DNA from: Aedes albopictus
Taxonomy: Eukaryota > Arthropoda > Insecta > Diptera > Culicidae
Assembly: GCF_035046485.1 (NCBI RefSeq)
Contig: NC_085138.1
Location: 273,649,694-273,713,693, forward strand
Length of the DNA: 64,000 nucleotides
Direction of reading: 5' to 3'
The stretch's first letter is position 1, and each line of letters starts with the position of its first letter. Shown here one piece after another: positions 34,150 through 45,114 of this stretch. The notes beneath the pieces were generated by a model, which worked only from the letters and a program-made list of their open reading frames with translations, made no database searches and was not told the origin of the DNA. A program made the translations under genes and the position numbers.

Positions 34150-35460
34150 GGAATGTATTAACCCTAGCCCAACAGGGTAAACTGGCACAACTAGCCAATG
34201 AGGCATGCCATATGAAGCTTAAGATCCTAGGACTGAGCGAAATCCGTTGGTCGAACACAGCTGGGCGTCGGGACAAATTCTGCTATACTCTGGTCCACGA
34301 GGTGAATATGCTCCTCGCCACCGTGGAATTGGTTTCCTATTCAGCGCTCACGCCCACGCTGCGCTCATGAAATGGAAACCTAATAATGAGAGGATAATTG
34401 TAGCCAGATTCAGAACACGGGTTCGAAACCTTATCATGTTCCAATGTTACGTGCCAACCGATGCTGCCGAATTGGAAGACAAAGAGAACTTTTACAGTCA
34501 ACTGAATGCTGTTGTGGACAAGATCCCGAAAGGTGATATCAAGAACCTCATGGGTAACTTCAACGCGAAGGTTGGTTCCGACAACTCGGACTATGAGCCC
34601 GTCATGGGACGCCATGGTCTCGGAGAAATGAGCGAGAACGGAGGGCTGTTTGCAGAGTTTTGTGGCAACAATGCCATGGTGATTGGGGGATCGCTCTTTC
34701 CGCTCTTTCCTCATCGACCAGTGCACAAAGTGACATGGGTTTCCCGTGATGACTTCACGGAAAATCAGCCGAAAATAGCGACCAAGAGCCTTCTTGATGT
34801 GCGGAACAAACGTAGCACCGACATTGCGTCCGACCATCATCTCCTAATCGGCGAGATCCGACTGCGCATTGCTAGGATCCATCGACAGGAGGAGAAAATC
34901 AGGCACCGCCGGTTCAACCCACGCCGACTGGAAGACGCTGCGGTGGAATGGTTCTTCGTCGAGGAGCTACAGAACCGTGCTGCGGATATTCCAGAAGGTG
35001 GAAGCGTAGAAGATCAATGGAGCGCCATCAAGAACGCCTTCATTGCCACCGGCGAGAATAATTTGGATGAGATCCATATGATATCTGGAGTAAGATAGAG
35101 CAGCGAAGGAACGCCAAAGCCACGATAGAGCGAGCGAAAACACGAGGAGCCAAAGCCATAGCCCGTCAGCGCTATTCGGCTCTCGAGAAGGAAGTGAAAC
35201 GCTCATGTAGACGGGACAAAAGAGCATGACTGGACTAACTAGCCGACGAAGGCGAGAAAGCCGCTAACATCGGCGACATCCGTCTCCTCTACGATGTTTC
35301 ACGTCGCTTTAGTGGGACTAAGATGAATGCTTCGATGCCCGTGAAAGACACGTCTGGACAGTTACTGTCCGACCCGGCTGACCAGTTGAAACGCTGGTTC
35401 GAGCACTTTAGAAACCTTTTTCAAGTGCCGGCCACGCCATCAACATCTCAGCATGATCCG
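34150..35460 (+). pseudogene. LINE APE-type endonuclease, damaged
   Basis: Upstream, a frame reads TWNVLTLAQQGKLAQLANEA and then ILGLSEIRWSNT. A shift near 34262 leads into the 34247-35098 frame with YSGPRGEYAPRHRG, RFRTRVRNLIMFQCYVPTDA, LMGNFNAKVGSDN and IASDHHLLIGEIRLRI. The GDFN motif reads GNFN, which replaces a catalytic Asp. The conserved segment around the usual QIDHI motif is deleted (ENQPKIATKSLL). The SDHH motif is kept. After a stop at 35096 the sequence continues in other frames (KEVKRSCRRDKR; LLYDVSRRFSGTKMNAS) to SQHDPPRV at 35470. The endonuclease would be inactive. Confidence 0.8.
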
Positions 35461-35472
35461 CCAAGGGTTTGA

Positions 35473-36862
35473 TGCATACATACATGTATTTGTTCTACAT
35501 CACATTTAAGGCAAGACATAATCAATAATAGTACGCCACAATACTCGGCTTGTGGCTGCCTCTCTCCATCCTCAGTCGCGCCCAATGCTCGCCAGGTCAC
35601 GCTCCACCTGGTCTGCCCATCGTGCTCTCTGCGCTCCACGCCTTCTTGTGCCAACCGCATCAGTAGCAAACACCAGCTTTGCAGGGTTGTTGTCTGGCAT
35701 TTTGCAACATGCCCTGCCCACCGTATTCTTCCGGCTTTAGCCATCTTCTGGATGCTGGGTTCGCCGAGAAGTGCAGCGAGATCGTGGTTCATCCTTCACC
35801 GCCACACACCGTTCTCCTGCACACCGCCGAAGATCGTCCTTAGCACGCGTCGCTCGAAAACTCCGAGTGCTTGCAGGTCCTCCACGAGCATGGTCCATGT
35901 CTCGTGCCCATAGAGGACCACCGGTCTTATTAGCGTTTCGTACATGGTGCATTTGGTGCGTGAGTGAATCTTTTTCGACCCAGTTTCTTCTGGAGCCCAT
36001 AGTAGGCCCGACTTCCGCTGATGAGGCGCCTCCGAATTTCACGGCTCTTGTTGTTGTCAGCCGTCAGTAAGGATCCGAGATAGACGAATTCCTCCACCAC
36101 CTCGAAAGTATCCCCGTCTATCGTAACATTACTAGCCAGACGGATCCGGTCGTGTTCGGTTCCGCCTACCAGCATGTACTTTATTTTTGAGGCATTCACC
36201 AACAGTCCGACCTTTGCTGCTTCGCGTTTCACGCGGGTGTACAGCTCTGCCACCGTTCCCCAGCTGTTGAGCCCGGCTCGTCGCATCACACCTTCCAGAG
36301 CGATGTTGAAGAGCAGGTATAAGAGTCCATCACCTTGTCGCAGTCCCCGGCGAGATTCGAATGAACTGGATAGTTCACCCGAAACCCTTACGCAGTTTTA
36401 TACACCGTCCATCATTGCTTTAATCAGTCTTGTCAGCTTTCCAGGAAAGCCGTTTTCGTCCATGATTCTCCATAGCTCTGCGAGGTCGATACTGTCGTAT
36501 GCCGCTTTGAAGTGAATAAACAGGTGATGCGTTGGTATTCACGGCATTTCTGGAGGATTTGCCGTACGGAAAAGATGTGGTCCGTTGTCGACCGGCCGTC
36601 GATGAAGTCGGCTTGATAACTTCCCACAAACTCAATCGTTTTAGGTGACAGACGACAGAAGATGATCTTCGATAGCACTTTGTAGGCAGCATTCAAAATA
36701 GTGATCGCCCTGAAGTTCTCACATTCCAAATGGTCGCTTTTCTTGTGAATGGGACAGATTACCCCTTCCTTTCACTCCTCCGATAGCTGTTTGGTTCCTC
36801 AGATCCCAACTATAAGCCGATGCAGACAGGTGGCCAACTTTTCTGGGCCCATCTTGATGAAG
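35473..36862 (-). mobile_element. RTE-type LINE copy 2, fragment inserted in another LINE
   Basis: Very similar to copy 1 (19110-21290) but truncated further at the 5' end (at about 36862, within the finger region). Recognisable parts: FRAITILNAAYKVLS, DGRSTTDHIF, NASKIKYMLVGGTEHD, YLGSLLTADNN and RTIFGG. It lacks motif C because 72 bp (24 codons) are missing at about 36255. It shares with copy 1 the one-base loss before the C-terminal domain. The junction at 36862 shows CTTGATGA microhomology, typical of a 5'-truncated insertion. Confidence 0.8.
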
Positions 36863-36879
36863 CTTCATCAGTGCAGGAG

Positions 36880-37925
36880 ATATAAACAGTCATACGAAGC
36901 ATGAAATCGAACAGGGCCCCAGGGGTCGATCACAACAACTACTGCATTAATTATTCTGCAACACATGGGAAACCGCGACATTTCCGGCCGACTGGATGCA
37001 TGGGGGGGCATCATGTTACTGTGTATCGTTCTCAAAGTCCCCTGCAATGTGATCCTTAACCGGATACAGGAGAAGATTGCGGCAACTCTCCGACTGCAGC
37101 AAACAGAATTTCGTGCTGGACGATCCTGTGTGAACCATAATGTCACGCTCCGTATCATCCTGGAGCAAATCAATGAATAACAAGAATCTCTTTTCCTGCT
37201 GCTCATTGATTACGAAAAAGCTTTCGACCGTCTCAATCACGGAAACATGCGGGAACCCCTCAGAAGCAAGGGTCTCCCTGAGAAAATCATTGGCCTCACT
37301 GAAGCACAGTACAGGGCATTTTCATGCAGAGTACTGCACAGCGGTGTTTTGTCCGTTGCTGAAGTGAGGCAAGGATGTATACTATCACCGCTACTACTCC
37401 TCATCGTAATCGACGAGATCCTGGTTGGTGCGGTTGACCGTGAATCAAATCATGGATTGCTGTGGCAGCTCATTACCATGGAGCACCTAAACTTCGAACT
37501 GGCTGATGACGTTGCTCTCCTAGCTCAACGGTGCTCTGATATGCAGAGCAAGCTTGATGATCTTGTCAATCGCTTCTCAGCGGCATGTCTTACCATCAAC
37601 ATCAACAAGACCAAATCGTTGGATGTAAACACGGTCAACCCTTCCAGCTTTACGGTAGCTGGACAATCAGTGGGGAATGTTGAAAGCTTCCACAATATCT
37701 TGGTAGCCAAATGGCAGCCGATGGCGGCACCAAGATCGCCATAGGTGCACGGGACAACAAGGTGAGGGCTGCTTTTGCGAGTTTAAGAAATGTATGGAAA
37801 AACAACCAGCTGACGCACGAAAATCCAAATTTTCAACACGAACGTGGAATCTGTGCTGCTATACGTTAGTGAAACCTGGTGTGTATCAGTGGAGAACACT
37901 GCACACGACTGCATGTCTTAATTAA
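36880..37925 (+). pseudogene. LINE reverse transcriptase, damaged
   Basis: Fragments in order: RSMKSNRAPGVD (36896), IMLLCIVLKV then NRIQEKIAATLR and FRAGRSCVNH (36965-37180), a stop, motif A LLIDYEKAFDRLNH (about 37197), motif B EVRQGCILSPLLLL, motif C ELADDVALLAQ and ININKTKSLDVNTV (to 37744). A shift then gives VRAAFASLRNVWKNNQLT and YVSETWCVSVENT. Catalytic Asp pairs are present but the frame is broken at least three times. Belongs with the endonuclease at 34150-35460. Confidence 0.8.
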
Positions 37926-38219
37926 TAGATGCCTACTTTGTTTGTTTGTTCTTGATTTTATCGTAGATATTACCCAACAATAGTTTTATTCTTATTCTGC
38001 AAATATTAGATTTTTCTGACAAATATTAGGTTGGCCTGACAAATAATAGATTTGTTTGAATATGGTTTCTGTTCCAGATCACATAGAAGGTTCTACTTGC
38101 TATTTGTATTTCGACTGTTTGATTTATACTAGGAGAGTTTGCTTTCCAGTCTTGACAAAAAACTACAAATACTGGTATATTGTCTTGTCCGACGTTTCGG
38201 TTCGTTTGGGAGCTTCTTA

Positions 38220-38296
38220 GAGCCGATTTCTTCACCTTGGCTACCCATATAGTTAAACCCGCTTTATCGCCTAAGCCAGGGTGAAGAAATCGACCC
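38220..38296. mobile_element. 77 bp MITE with TTA target duplication
   Basis: The ends GAGCCGATTTCTTCACC and GGTGAAGAAATCGACCC are inverted repeats flanked by TTA (38217-38219 and 38297-38299), a Harbinger-like target. It is the reverse-oriented, shortened relative of 43468-43563. The two share ACTATATGGGTA and TAGGCG-type inner phrases. Confidence 0.8.
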
Positions 38297-38364
38297 TTAG
38301 GCCATTTCTCAAAAACCCACTGTGTTTCTTCATATTTTTTTTTTTCAAAATGTGTTGCATAATG

Positions 38365-38720
38365 TTGGCTTGGCTGGTCGTGCGGCTAGAGTCACCAAGC
38401 ACTTAGTCGCATCGTGCTACACGCTCAGAAAACCGTTCTGATAAACGTGAACAAACAAACGCAAATATGAGAACAAGCAAATATACACCGTAAACTAGAA
38501 CTAGTTCAAGCTGTCAATATGGGCGTTCTAGAAACCGTGATATCTAGTTCACGGTGTACATTTCTTATTGTTGTTATCGTTGCTATGCATAGTTCCCGTT
38601 TGTTCCCGTTGCCGTGACTGGGCGTGTACGTATATCGGAACGAATTTTTTTGCGTGTAAGGAGCGCGGGTTCGATTCCCGCCGCAGCTGTCAGGAAAAGT
38701 TTTTGGCTGTGCCACTGGGG
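38365..38720 (+). mobile_element. tRNA-derived SINE, interrupted
   Basis: The left part (to 38419) has an A-box-like GGCTGGTCGTGCGGCTAGAG region. The right part (from 38659) has a perfect B box, GGTTCGATTCCC, in GAGCGCGGGTTCGATTCCCG. A 237 bp inverted-repeat element separates them, and removing it brings the boxes to tRNA-like spacing. The body after the tRNA part (CAGCTGTCAGGAAAAG and on) has no coding content. The 3' end was not determined. Confidence 0.65.
38420..38656. mobile_element. 237 bp TA-target MITE inside the SINE
   Basis: The left end CACGCTCAGAAAACCGTTCT and, on the other strand, the right end CACGCAAAAAAATTCGTTCC are inverted repeats, flanked by TA (38418-38419 and 38657-38658). 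The inner part, TACACCGTAAACTAG against CTAGTTCACGGTGTA, pairs again. No coding capacity. Confidence 0.75.
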
Positions 38721-40650
38721 CTTTGCATGCTAGTCCGTTGTCTAGTGTCGTGCTTCCTTCAAAGAGCGAATAGCATTGAACGTGTCCGTGTCTTTTTAAT
38801 GTTAACAAGGAATCTATCCACGAAATTCGAATTCCAAACCCATAGTGAAAACCCTCTTCTGACTGCATCCAAAACACAGCGTTCTATACCAACCCCCGCA
38901 TTAGAAACGGCAAGCCAGAGAGAAGTTCATGTCTTCCGGGAGCATTCTGGGGCTGAACCCAACTCAGTTTGGGAACCAATTTAATTACAGCGATTGTAAA
39001 AACGACCTCCAGTCATCGTCGTCGTCACCGTCAGTGTTTGAACTGGAAGGAAAATGTATGTTCCTCTGCGCGAAGTTTGAAAGTGGTTAAAACAAAGCGA
39101 AAACGGCATCACCCTCGGGCGTCCTACTTTCCGGCATCGAAATGCGGGGACTGACTGACTGTGGTGTGTGGTGTGATGTCTGCGATAGCAGCGATAGGCA
39201 ACTGAAAAGCGTGCTGGAACGAATTTTCCTTTTGGCTCGAGTCGGTGGAGATGTGGCGATGCAGTAGGTGGAAGCCAACGCCAAAAGGGTTTCATGCTGG
39301 TTTCGGTGAAGCGTTTTTCGAACAGTCGGAATGCCCACCCGTTCGGAGTCGGAGTTGAAATCGAAGTTTATTGAGGAGGAAAATTTTATCACTTGCCGTA
39401 AATATTGTTTTGTGAGTGGCTGTTCAGAAGTTTATTATGTTTTTAATTACTTATTACAGTTGGTTTGCTGTACAACGGTAGCGTTTGTTTATCAAAGAGC
39501 AGAACATTGCTTGCCGTTTGAAAAAAGTCATGGAATTGTTAAGCTTTATGAGTAATCGATAGAAATAGCAGATTGAAGCGGAATTTGACTTGTCTATAAA
39601 CTACAAACGAGAACTGTAGCTCAAAACATTTGAGAATGCAAGTAGATTGATTCAAATAACAAAATTAATAGAGAAATTCAATTTGTTTGGATACATAAAC
39701 TTTTATTCCCAGATTTTAACCTAATTTTCCCTAATGTTGTTTAAGAAAAAAGTAATGCAGGTGGAATCGCTGGAAGAGCTTTATGAGAAAAGTGTGGAAA
39801 AAGCATTGCAAGAGAAATCTGTCCAACAATTTAAAGAGATATGTATCTGAAGGTATTTCCGTAGGAATCCCTGATGAAGAAACATCTTAAGGAACGTATG
39901 CCCATGCAGTTGCCGGCTTAGAATAGCACTACGGACCCCCTGTTTGGGGGGTAAAAGTCCACCTAACAGGGAACCTCAATCCACGGTGTAAGGCGACCCG
40001 TGCTGAGTGATGAATGGTTGAGGGAATTTAAAACATGCTCGATCTTTAACGGAGCCCATAACGTGGGTAGATCACCTTTTTGGGTTGCCTTACGGAGTAA
40101 GATCTACCAAACTGAACCCTGGTGACATCCAACTTATTAAGCTAGGGTAATGCGTTTTGGTAATAAGGATGCATAGTACAAAGAACTTGTTACTAGTGAC
40201 AGTTTCTAAAATTGCATATATTTTGCCTTTCGAATAGTTAAAGACTTGGTTTGCCCTCGCCAAGACTACACTTGATGTAAGGAAAACAAACATGCCTTGC
40301 ATATCTAATTGCGTAATAACCTACTATTTAAGGACTGATAAGTACTGGTAATACAAGGACTCACATGAATTCCTATTACCTAACACATTCTCTATTTTGA
40401 CAGCGTTTTGCAACTAGCCTAATGTCCCGGGTTTTTCTATGTTGTCCTGGGACTAAACTAGAAGTAAGACATGGATGGGGCCAGAGTTCCGATGCATGGA
40501 CAAATATCAGCTCTACCGTTTTGTTTTTCTCAAAAATAGAATCGATTATGTGTGATTAGGGGCGCTCTTTCGTTGGGATCTATGAAAACGGTACTTTTCC
40601 ATCACATTCGATTTCTCGAACCTCTGAGGTAACAAAACAAGAACTGTACA
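38721..40650. other. Gene-free stretch
   Basis: 38860-39330 is of balanced composition, with short overlapping frames on both strands and no domain. 39905-40090 has a GC-richer block (GGACCCCCTGTTTGGGGGGT, a short hairpin) that may be an untranslated mobile-element remnant. Nothing else recognised. Confidence 0.35.
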
Positions 40651-40659
40651 TAGTAATCA

Positions 40660-40770
40660 ATGCTTCATTGCCTCTCAATGACAATGGAGTAGTACGACAT
40701 GCACTAAATACTAAGGATACGGGTATTGCCACAAAGATCTAAATACTGGTCGCAATGACTCATCCGAACA
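40660..40770. repeat. Second copy of the sequence at 30180-30300
   Basis: ACTAAGGATACGGGTATTGC then ACTGGTCGCAATGACTCATC matches 30227-30290 with changes. It lies directly left of a reverse-oriented GGAATTCC array. Confidence 0.6.
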
Positions 40771-40779
40771 AAAAAAAAA

Positions 40780-42360
40780 GGAACGTAAGAATGAACTACA
40801 GGAGAAACCTTTGATGGATTTTCTAAAGGAATGAATACCTTAAGGAACTCCTGAATGAACTCCTGAGCAAATTGATAAAATAGTTCAAGAATCCCTGAGG
40901 AATCCCTGAAGGAGTAGCTATAGGAGATCCAGATTACGTTTTGGATGATCCGCGGAGGAGTTGCTGAATGTGTTCTTGAAAGAGCTTCTGGAAAAATTTC
41001 TCCAGTATTTCCAGATAAAATGTCTAGAGGAATCCCTCAACGAATGCCTGGAGGAATCCCTAAATATGAGAAAAATTAGCAATAAGTTCACATAAAAGAA
41101 ATAAAAATGAAAAAATGAGGAGTTTCTGGATTTTTCTGGAGGAGGTTTTGGAGAAACCCCCGAAGAGTTCCTCAAGGAATTCCAGGAAAAAATCCCGAAG
41201 TATTTCCTGAAGAAAAGTATGGATAAGTTGGATAAAGGAATTTCGGGAAAATTCTTAAGAAATATCAACAGAAATCCCTGAATGAGTTCCTGGAAGAATG
41301 CTTGGAAGGAATTTCTAATAGAATCATTGAAGAAATCCTTAATGGAGTTTCTGGAGGAATCCTTGAAGAAGTTCCTTAAGTTATTCCTCAAGAAATTCTA
41401 GAAGAACTCAATCGAGGAGTTCAAGGTGAGATCATTGCAGAAATTTTTCGAAGAATTCCTGATGAAATTCCAAATGAATTTTCTGGAGGAATTCATGAAT
41501 AAATTCCAGGAACCAACCCCTGTCGGAGCTTTCAAAGGAATGCCTGAAAGAACTCGTCAATGAACCCCCCAAGAAACCTCATAAGAACTTGCTAGACGAA
41601 GTCCTGAAGAATTTCCACTATTGATCCCTGAAAAATCTTGAAGAAATCACTTAAGAAATCCCAGGAGAGATTCCTGAAAGAGTTCCCAGAGAAATCCCTA
41701 AAGAAGTTCCTGGAGTAATCCCTGAAGGAACTCTAGGAGAAATTAGTAAAGGAGTCCCTGGAGGAATCTTGCAGAAAATATCTGAAGGATTTCAATTAGA
41801 AATTTTTGTATTACATCCTGTATGAATCCTTGATTAAACTCCTGTAGAAATCCCTTAAGGCGAAACTGGAATCTTTTCCTAATTCGTTTGTTTTTTTTTC
41901 TATTTTTTTTTATTAAATTACAAAACAATCTTTTCTCAATCGAGTTTCGTACACATGTAGAGTATGGATCAAGGTTCTTTTTTCGTGGTGGAAAATGTTT
42001 CTAATTTTTTTTTGTAAACTTTCGATAAAAAATGGTTTTTGCAAAAACGAAAAACATTTTCCACCAGAAAAAAAAATTCAAGTGATACCTTGATCCATAC
42101 TCTGCATGTGCACAAAAGCCAATTTTGAAAATATTGCTTCGTTTTTTTTTTTTAAATCATAAACCAAATTATTGGGAAATGCATCCAGTTTCGCCTCAAG
42201 AATACCGGCCGTAATGCTAAAAAAATTCCAAGAGAAATTCTTGAAAGTATTCTTGGTAAAACCTTTGCGAAGATCCTGTAGGATTCCCAGAAAGAATTCT
42301 GGAAGAAGTCCCTTAACAAGTTGTTGAAGAAACTCCTTGAAGAATCCTTGAAAGAGTGTC
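40780..42360. repeat. Degenerate GGAATCCCTGAAGGA array, reverse orientation
   Basis: About 1.2 kb of phrases such as CTGGAGGAATCCCTGAAG, the reverse complement of the arrays at 10-15 and 28-30 kb. An inverted-repeat element (41853-42201) interrupts it. Frames inside it are repeat artefacts. Confidence 0.8.
41853..42201. mobile_element. ~350 bp palindromic element in the array
   Basis: The outer ends TTAAGGCGAAACTGGA and, on the other strand, CTTGAGGCGAAACTGGA are inverted repeats. A second inner pair, AGAGTATGGATCAAGG against CCTTGATCCATACTCT, and the pair TGGTGGAAAATGTTT/AAACATTTTCCACCA extend the hairpin. The target duplication could not be fixed. Non-coding. Confidence 0.7.
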
Positions 42361-42364
42361 GCTG

Positions 42365-42660
42365 TTGTGGGGTATGTAGACCAAATCATTCAGCAGAAGT
42401 GAAAATAGCTTTATTTTGCTGTGATCAGCTACGAAGCTGAAAATATACTTTCATTATAAGCGATCTATACTTCTACCTAGTATAAACTTACATATTCGGT
42501 GACTCTAGCCGACACCTCCTCACTACAGCTCTTCGCTATAAATATTGATCTGAGTATTCTTCTATCCTATGATCATCGATCGTGATCACTTAGAGATGCT
42601 ACAAATTTAATACAACAGTTTATAAAAGTAAATGAGGAATTCCACGGAGTCATGTCAGTC
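42365..42660. other. Short AT-rich stretch between array and foldback element
   Basis: No repeat or coding signal recognised. Confidence 0.3.
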
Positions 42661-43467
42661 GATCCTGAGCGACCATTTCAAAAATATCTGAAACTTTGCA
42701 CAGTTTTTCAATTTCATCTAAATCGTCATTTTTCGATATCAAACCTTCATATTCACTCACGACTAACTTTTCAAAAGGGTGTATGCGAAAATAGTTCAAA
42801 AATATTCTAAAAGCTGTACAGCAAAAACGGATTGTTCGATTGTTATGAATTTTTCAGCAAAGTTAGATAACTAAATGATGATTCCTTAGAAAATATACAC
42901 TGTAAAAAATTTCTTTTTTTACTATAAAAAAATATGATCTTTGTCACAAAAACTCAAATATCTCAGAACCCTATCTTTTTACCAACGTCAATTTTTTAGG
43001 GAAAATGGCCCATTATATCAGCTATCTACCATAAAATTTTGGTGATGGTAAACTGATAAACAAAAAAGTTATGACATTTCAAACATTTCACAATTTTTAC
43101 ATTTAGTAACAAAAAAAAATTTTTTTTCTGTGTAAATTATTTCGAGAACTATATTTTGATGCTGATTTTATTGTAAAGGCTACCGCATGAATTAAACAAG
43201 TTGTTTTCATGATATTTTTGTTTGATTATTTATAATTACTATAGTATCTATTTGAACCTTACACGCGATCCAGTGTTGTGATCAAAAATATTGAGATTGT
43301 CATACTTTTTATTGTACGTGACTGGTGAAAAAATCCCTTGATAGTGTTGAAAAGCTGTTGATCATAAGAAAAATGGAATTAAACTTATTTTGAAGACGAA
43401 AGCTGCATAATAAAAGTTTCATATATACGCGTATACGTCTAGTTGATCTGCAAAAAAATACCTCTTA

Positions 43468-43563
43468 GGGTCGATTTCTTCACCCTGGTTTAGGCGTTAA
43501 GCCAGGTTTAACTATATGGGTAAGCCTGGCTTACGGGTTAAGCCGAGGTGAAGAAATCGGCCC
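43468..43563. mobile_element. 96 bp MITE with TTA target duplication
   Basis: The ends GGGTCGATTTCTTCACC and GGTGAAGAAATCGGCCC are flanked by TTA (43465-43467 and 43564-43566). Same family as 38220-38296 but longer inside, with a second hairpin (GTTAAGCCAGGTTT against AAGCCTGGCTTAC). Confidence 0.85.
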
Positions 43564-43895
43564 TTAGAGAACAGACTTTATGATCGGAAAAATGCGAGTA
43601 ACTTCAACAACAACAAATGCATGAGAGGTACATACCACAGACAAACAGACAAAACGCCTAGAACAATTTTCGTGAAAATCCATCGCCCAGTTCACACTAC
43701 CACCACCTGGTGGAAATGTTTCACGAAACACTGCGTTGTGCAATATCGTCATCAGAAGGCGCTAGTGTGAAACGTCAAACGCAAAGAAAAACGATGGGCA
43801 CTCTTCTGGTTATGAAAGCCACAACCAAGATTCAAAATGATCGTTAAAGGCGTGGTCAATGAAAATTTCGTCAGTGTTACGTTTGTTTGTCTGTA

Positions 43896-45114
43896 TACTA
43901 CGGTGGCCCACACTTATATGAAAAACAAAAATTTCGAAAAATGCTAAGTCTTACCTCTTTAATAAGTTGTTTTGGACTCCCAGAAGCTACGTTCAAAATT
44001 TGAGTAAAATCGGTTGAGCCTAAGGGGGCGCTCAAAACGCTTGAAGTTTATATGGGAAAACTTGGCCAAATGTATGTAGAAATTATAAGTTTTCTAATTT
44101 TGCCGCTAGGTGGCGCTGTAAGCGTTCAATAGTAAGAAATCAAAGGTTGTTTTTCTCAGAGATGGCGCCACCACATTAAAAGTAAAATCATTTTTCTTGT
44201 ATGGACAAATCGCTGGCTTGCACTTGTTCCGCATCGCAGCGATTTGTACCCTGGGGCAAAAAGTTACAAATTAGAAACAAAATCATTATGCCTACGCGTT
44301 TCTTCCGGATTCATTACAGTAATAGAGATTTTTTTACGCCACCATACAAATTGCAAGCTGTTTACTTCTTTTTTCTGACTGGCATTTTCCACCCGTGCTG
44401 CGCATGATGTTTCCGAGTGGATAGGTGCAGGCAGCGCCACTGTATATGTGAAAAACACGTGGAACACGAGCGCCATCTATGATTCCGTAGCGCAAACTTT
44501 TCTGCTTGTTTACACTGTTATCACGTTTACCGCATTTATCAGAAAAGCGCCTCTACCGGCACTCTAGCAAAAACGCAGCTGATTACTTCCTATAATCAAA
44601 CCCTTTGGTATTATTGTAGGTGACTATATGCCAAACAACTTTGTCGAAGACCGTGTGATCCGACGCCTGTGAAAAAAGTTATACCCTAGGCAAAGTGAGG
44701 CAAAGTAGTGAGATTACATTATTGATATTATTCTTTTACATGTATTGGAAAAACAACAATAAAGTTTATCCTCACTTTACCAAGGGTATAACTTTTTTCA
44801 CAGAAGTTGGATCACTTTGCGGTCTTCGACAAAGTTGTTTGGCATATAGTCACCTACAATAAGACCAAAGGGTTTGATTATTGAACGCTTACAGCGCCAC
44901 CTGGCGGCAAAATTCGAAAACTTAAAATTTCTGCATACATTTGGCCAAGTTTTCCCATACAAACTTCAAGCGTTTTGAGCGCCCCCTTAAGCTCAACCGA
45001 TTTTGCTCAAATTTTGAACGTAGCTTCTGGGACTCCAAAACAACTGATTTCGAAGGTAAGACTTGGCATTTTTCGAAATTTTTGTTTTTCATATAAGTGT
45101 GGGCCACCTTACTG
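43896..45114. mobile_element. 1.2 kb inverted-repeat element, TA target
   Basis: The arms are long inverted repeats starting GGTGGCCCACACTTATATGA, then AAAACAAAAATTTCG, flanked by TA (43894-43895 and 45115-45116). The right arm runs without a break from the inner hairpin (about 44770) to its end. The left arm is interrupted between GCGTTCAATA (44130) and ATAATCAAACCC (44593) by about 460 bp with no partner. That piece is either a later insertion or was lost from the other arm. No transposase. Confidence 0.8.

Larger units (their letters stand above)
33740..37925 (+). mobile_element. Plus-strand LINE split by an antisense LINE fragment
   Basis: The left half (about 33740-35472) has the 5' region and endonuclease; the right half (about 36863-37925) has the reverse transcriptase. 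The protein order resumes across the gap (SQHDPPRV before it; VQEI, then RSMKSNRAPGVD after it), with about ten residues missing. The 35473-36862 piece is an RTE-type LINE in the opposite orientation. The 3' end breaks off near 37925, after LYVSETWCVSVENT. The clade is close to RTE/CR1-like APE LINEs; exact placement is uncertain. Confidence 0.75.

Noticed and set aside
34337..34840. 167-codon minus-strand frame
   Set aside because: Antisense shadow of the LINE endonuclease.
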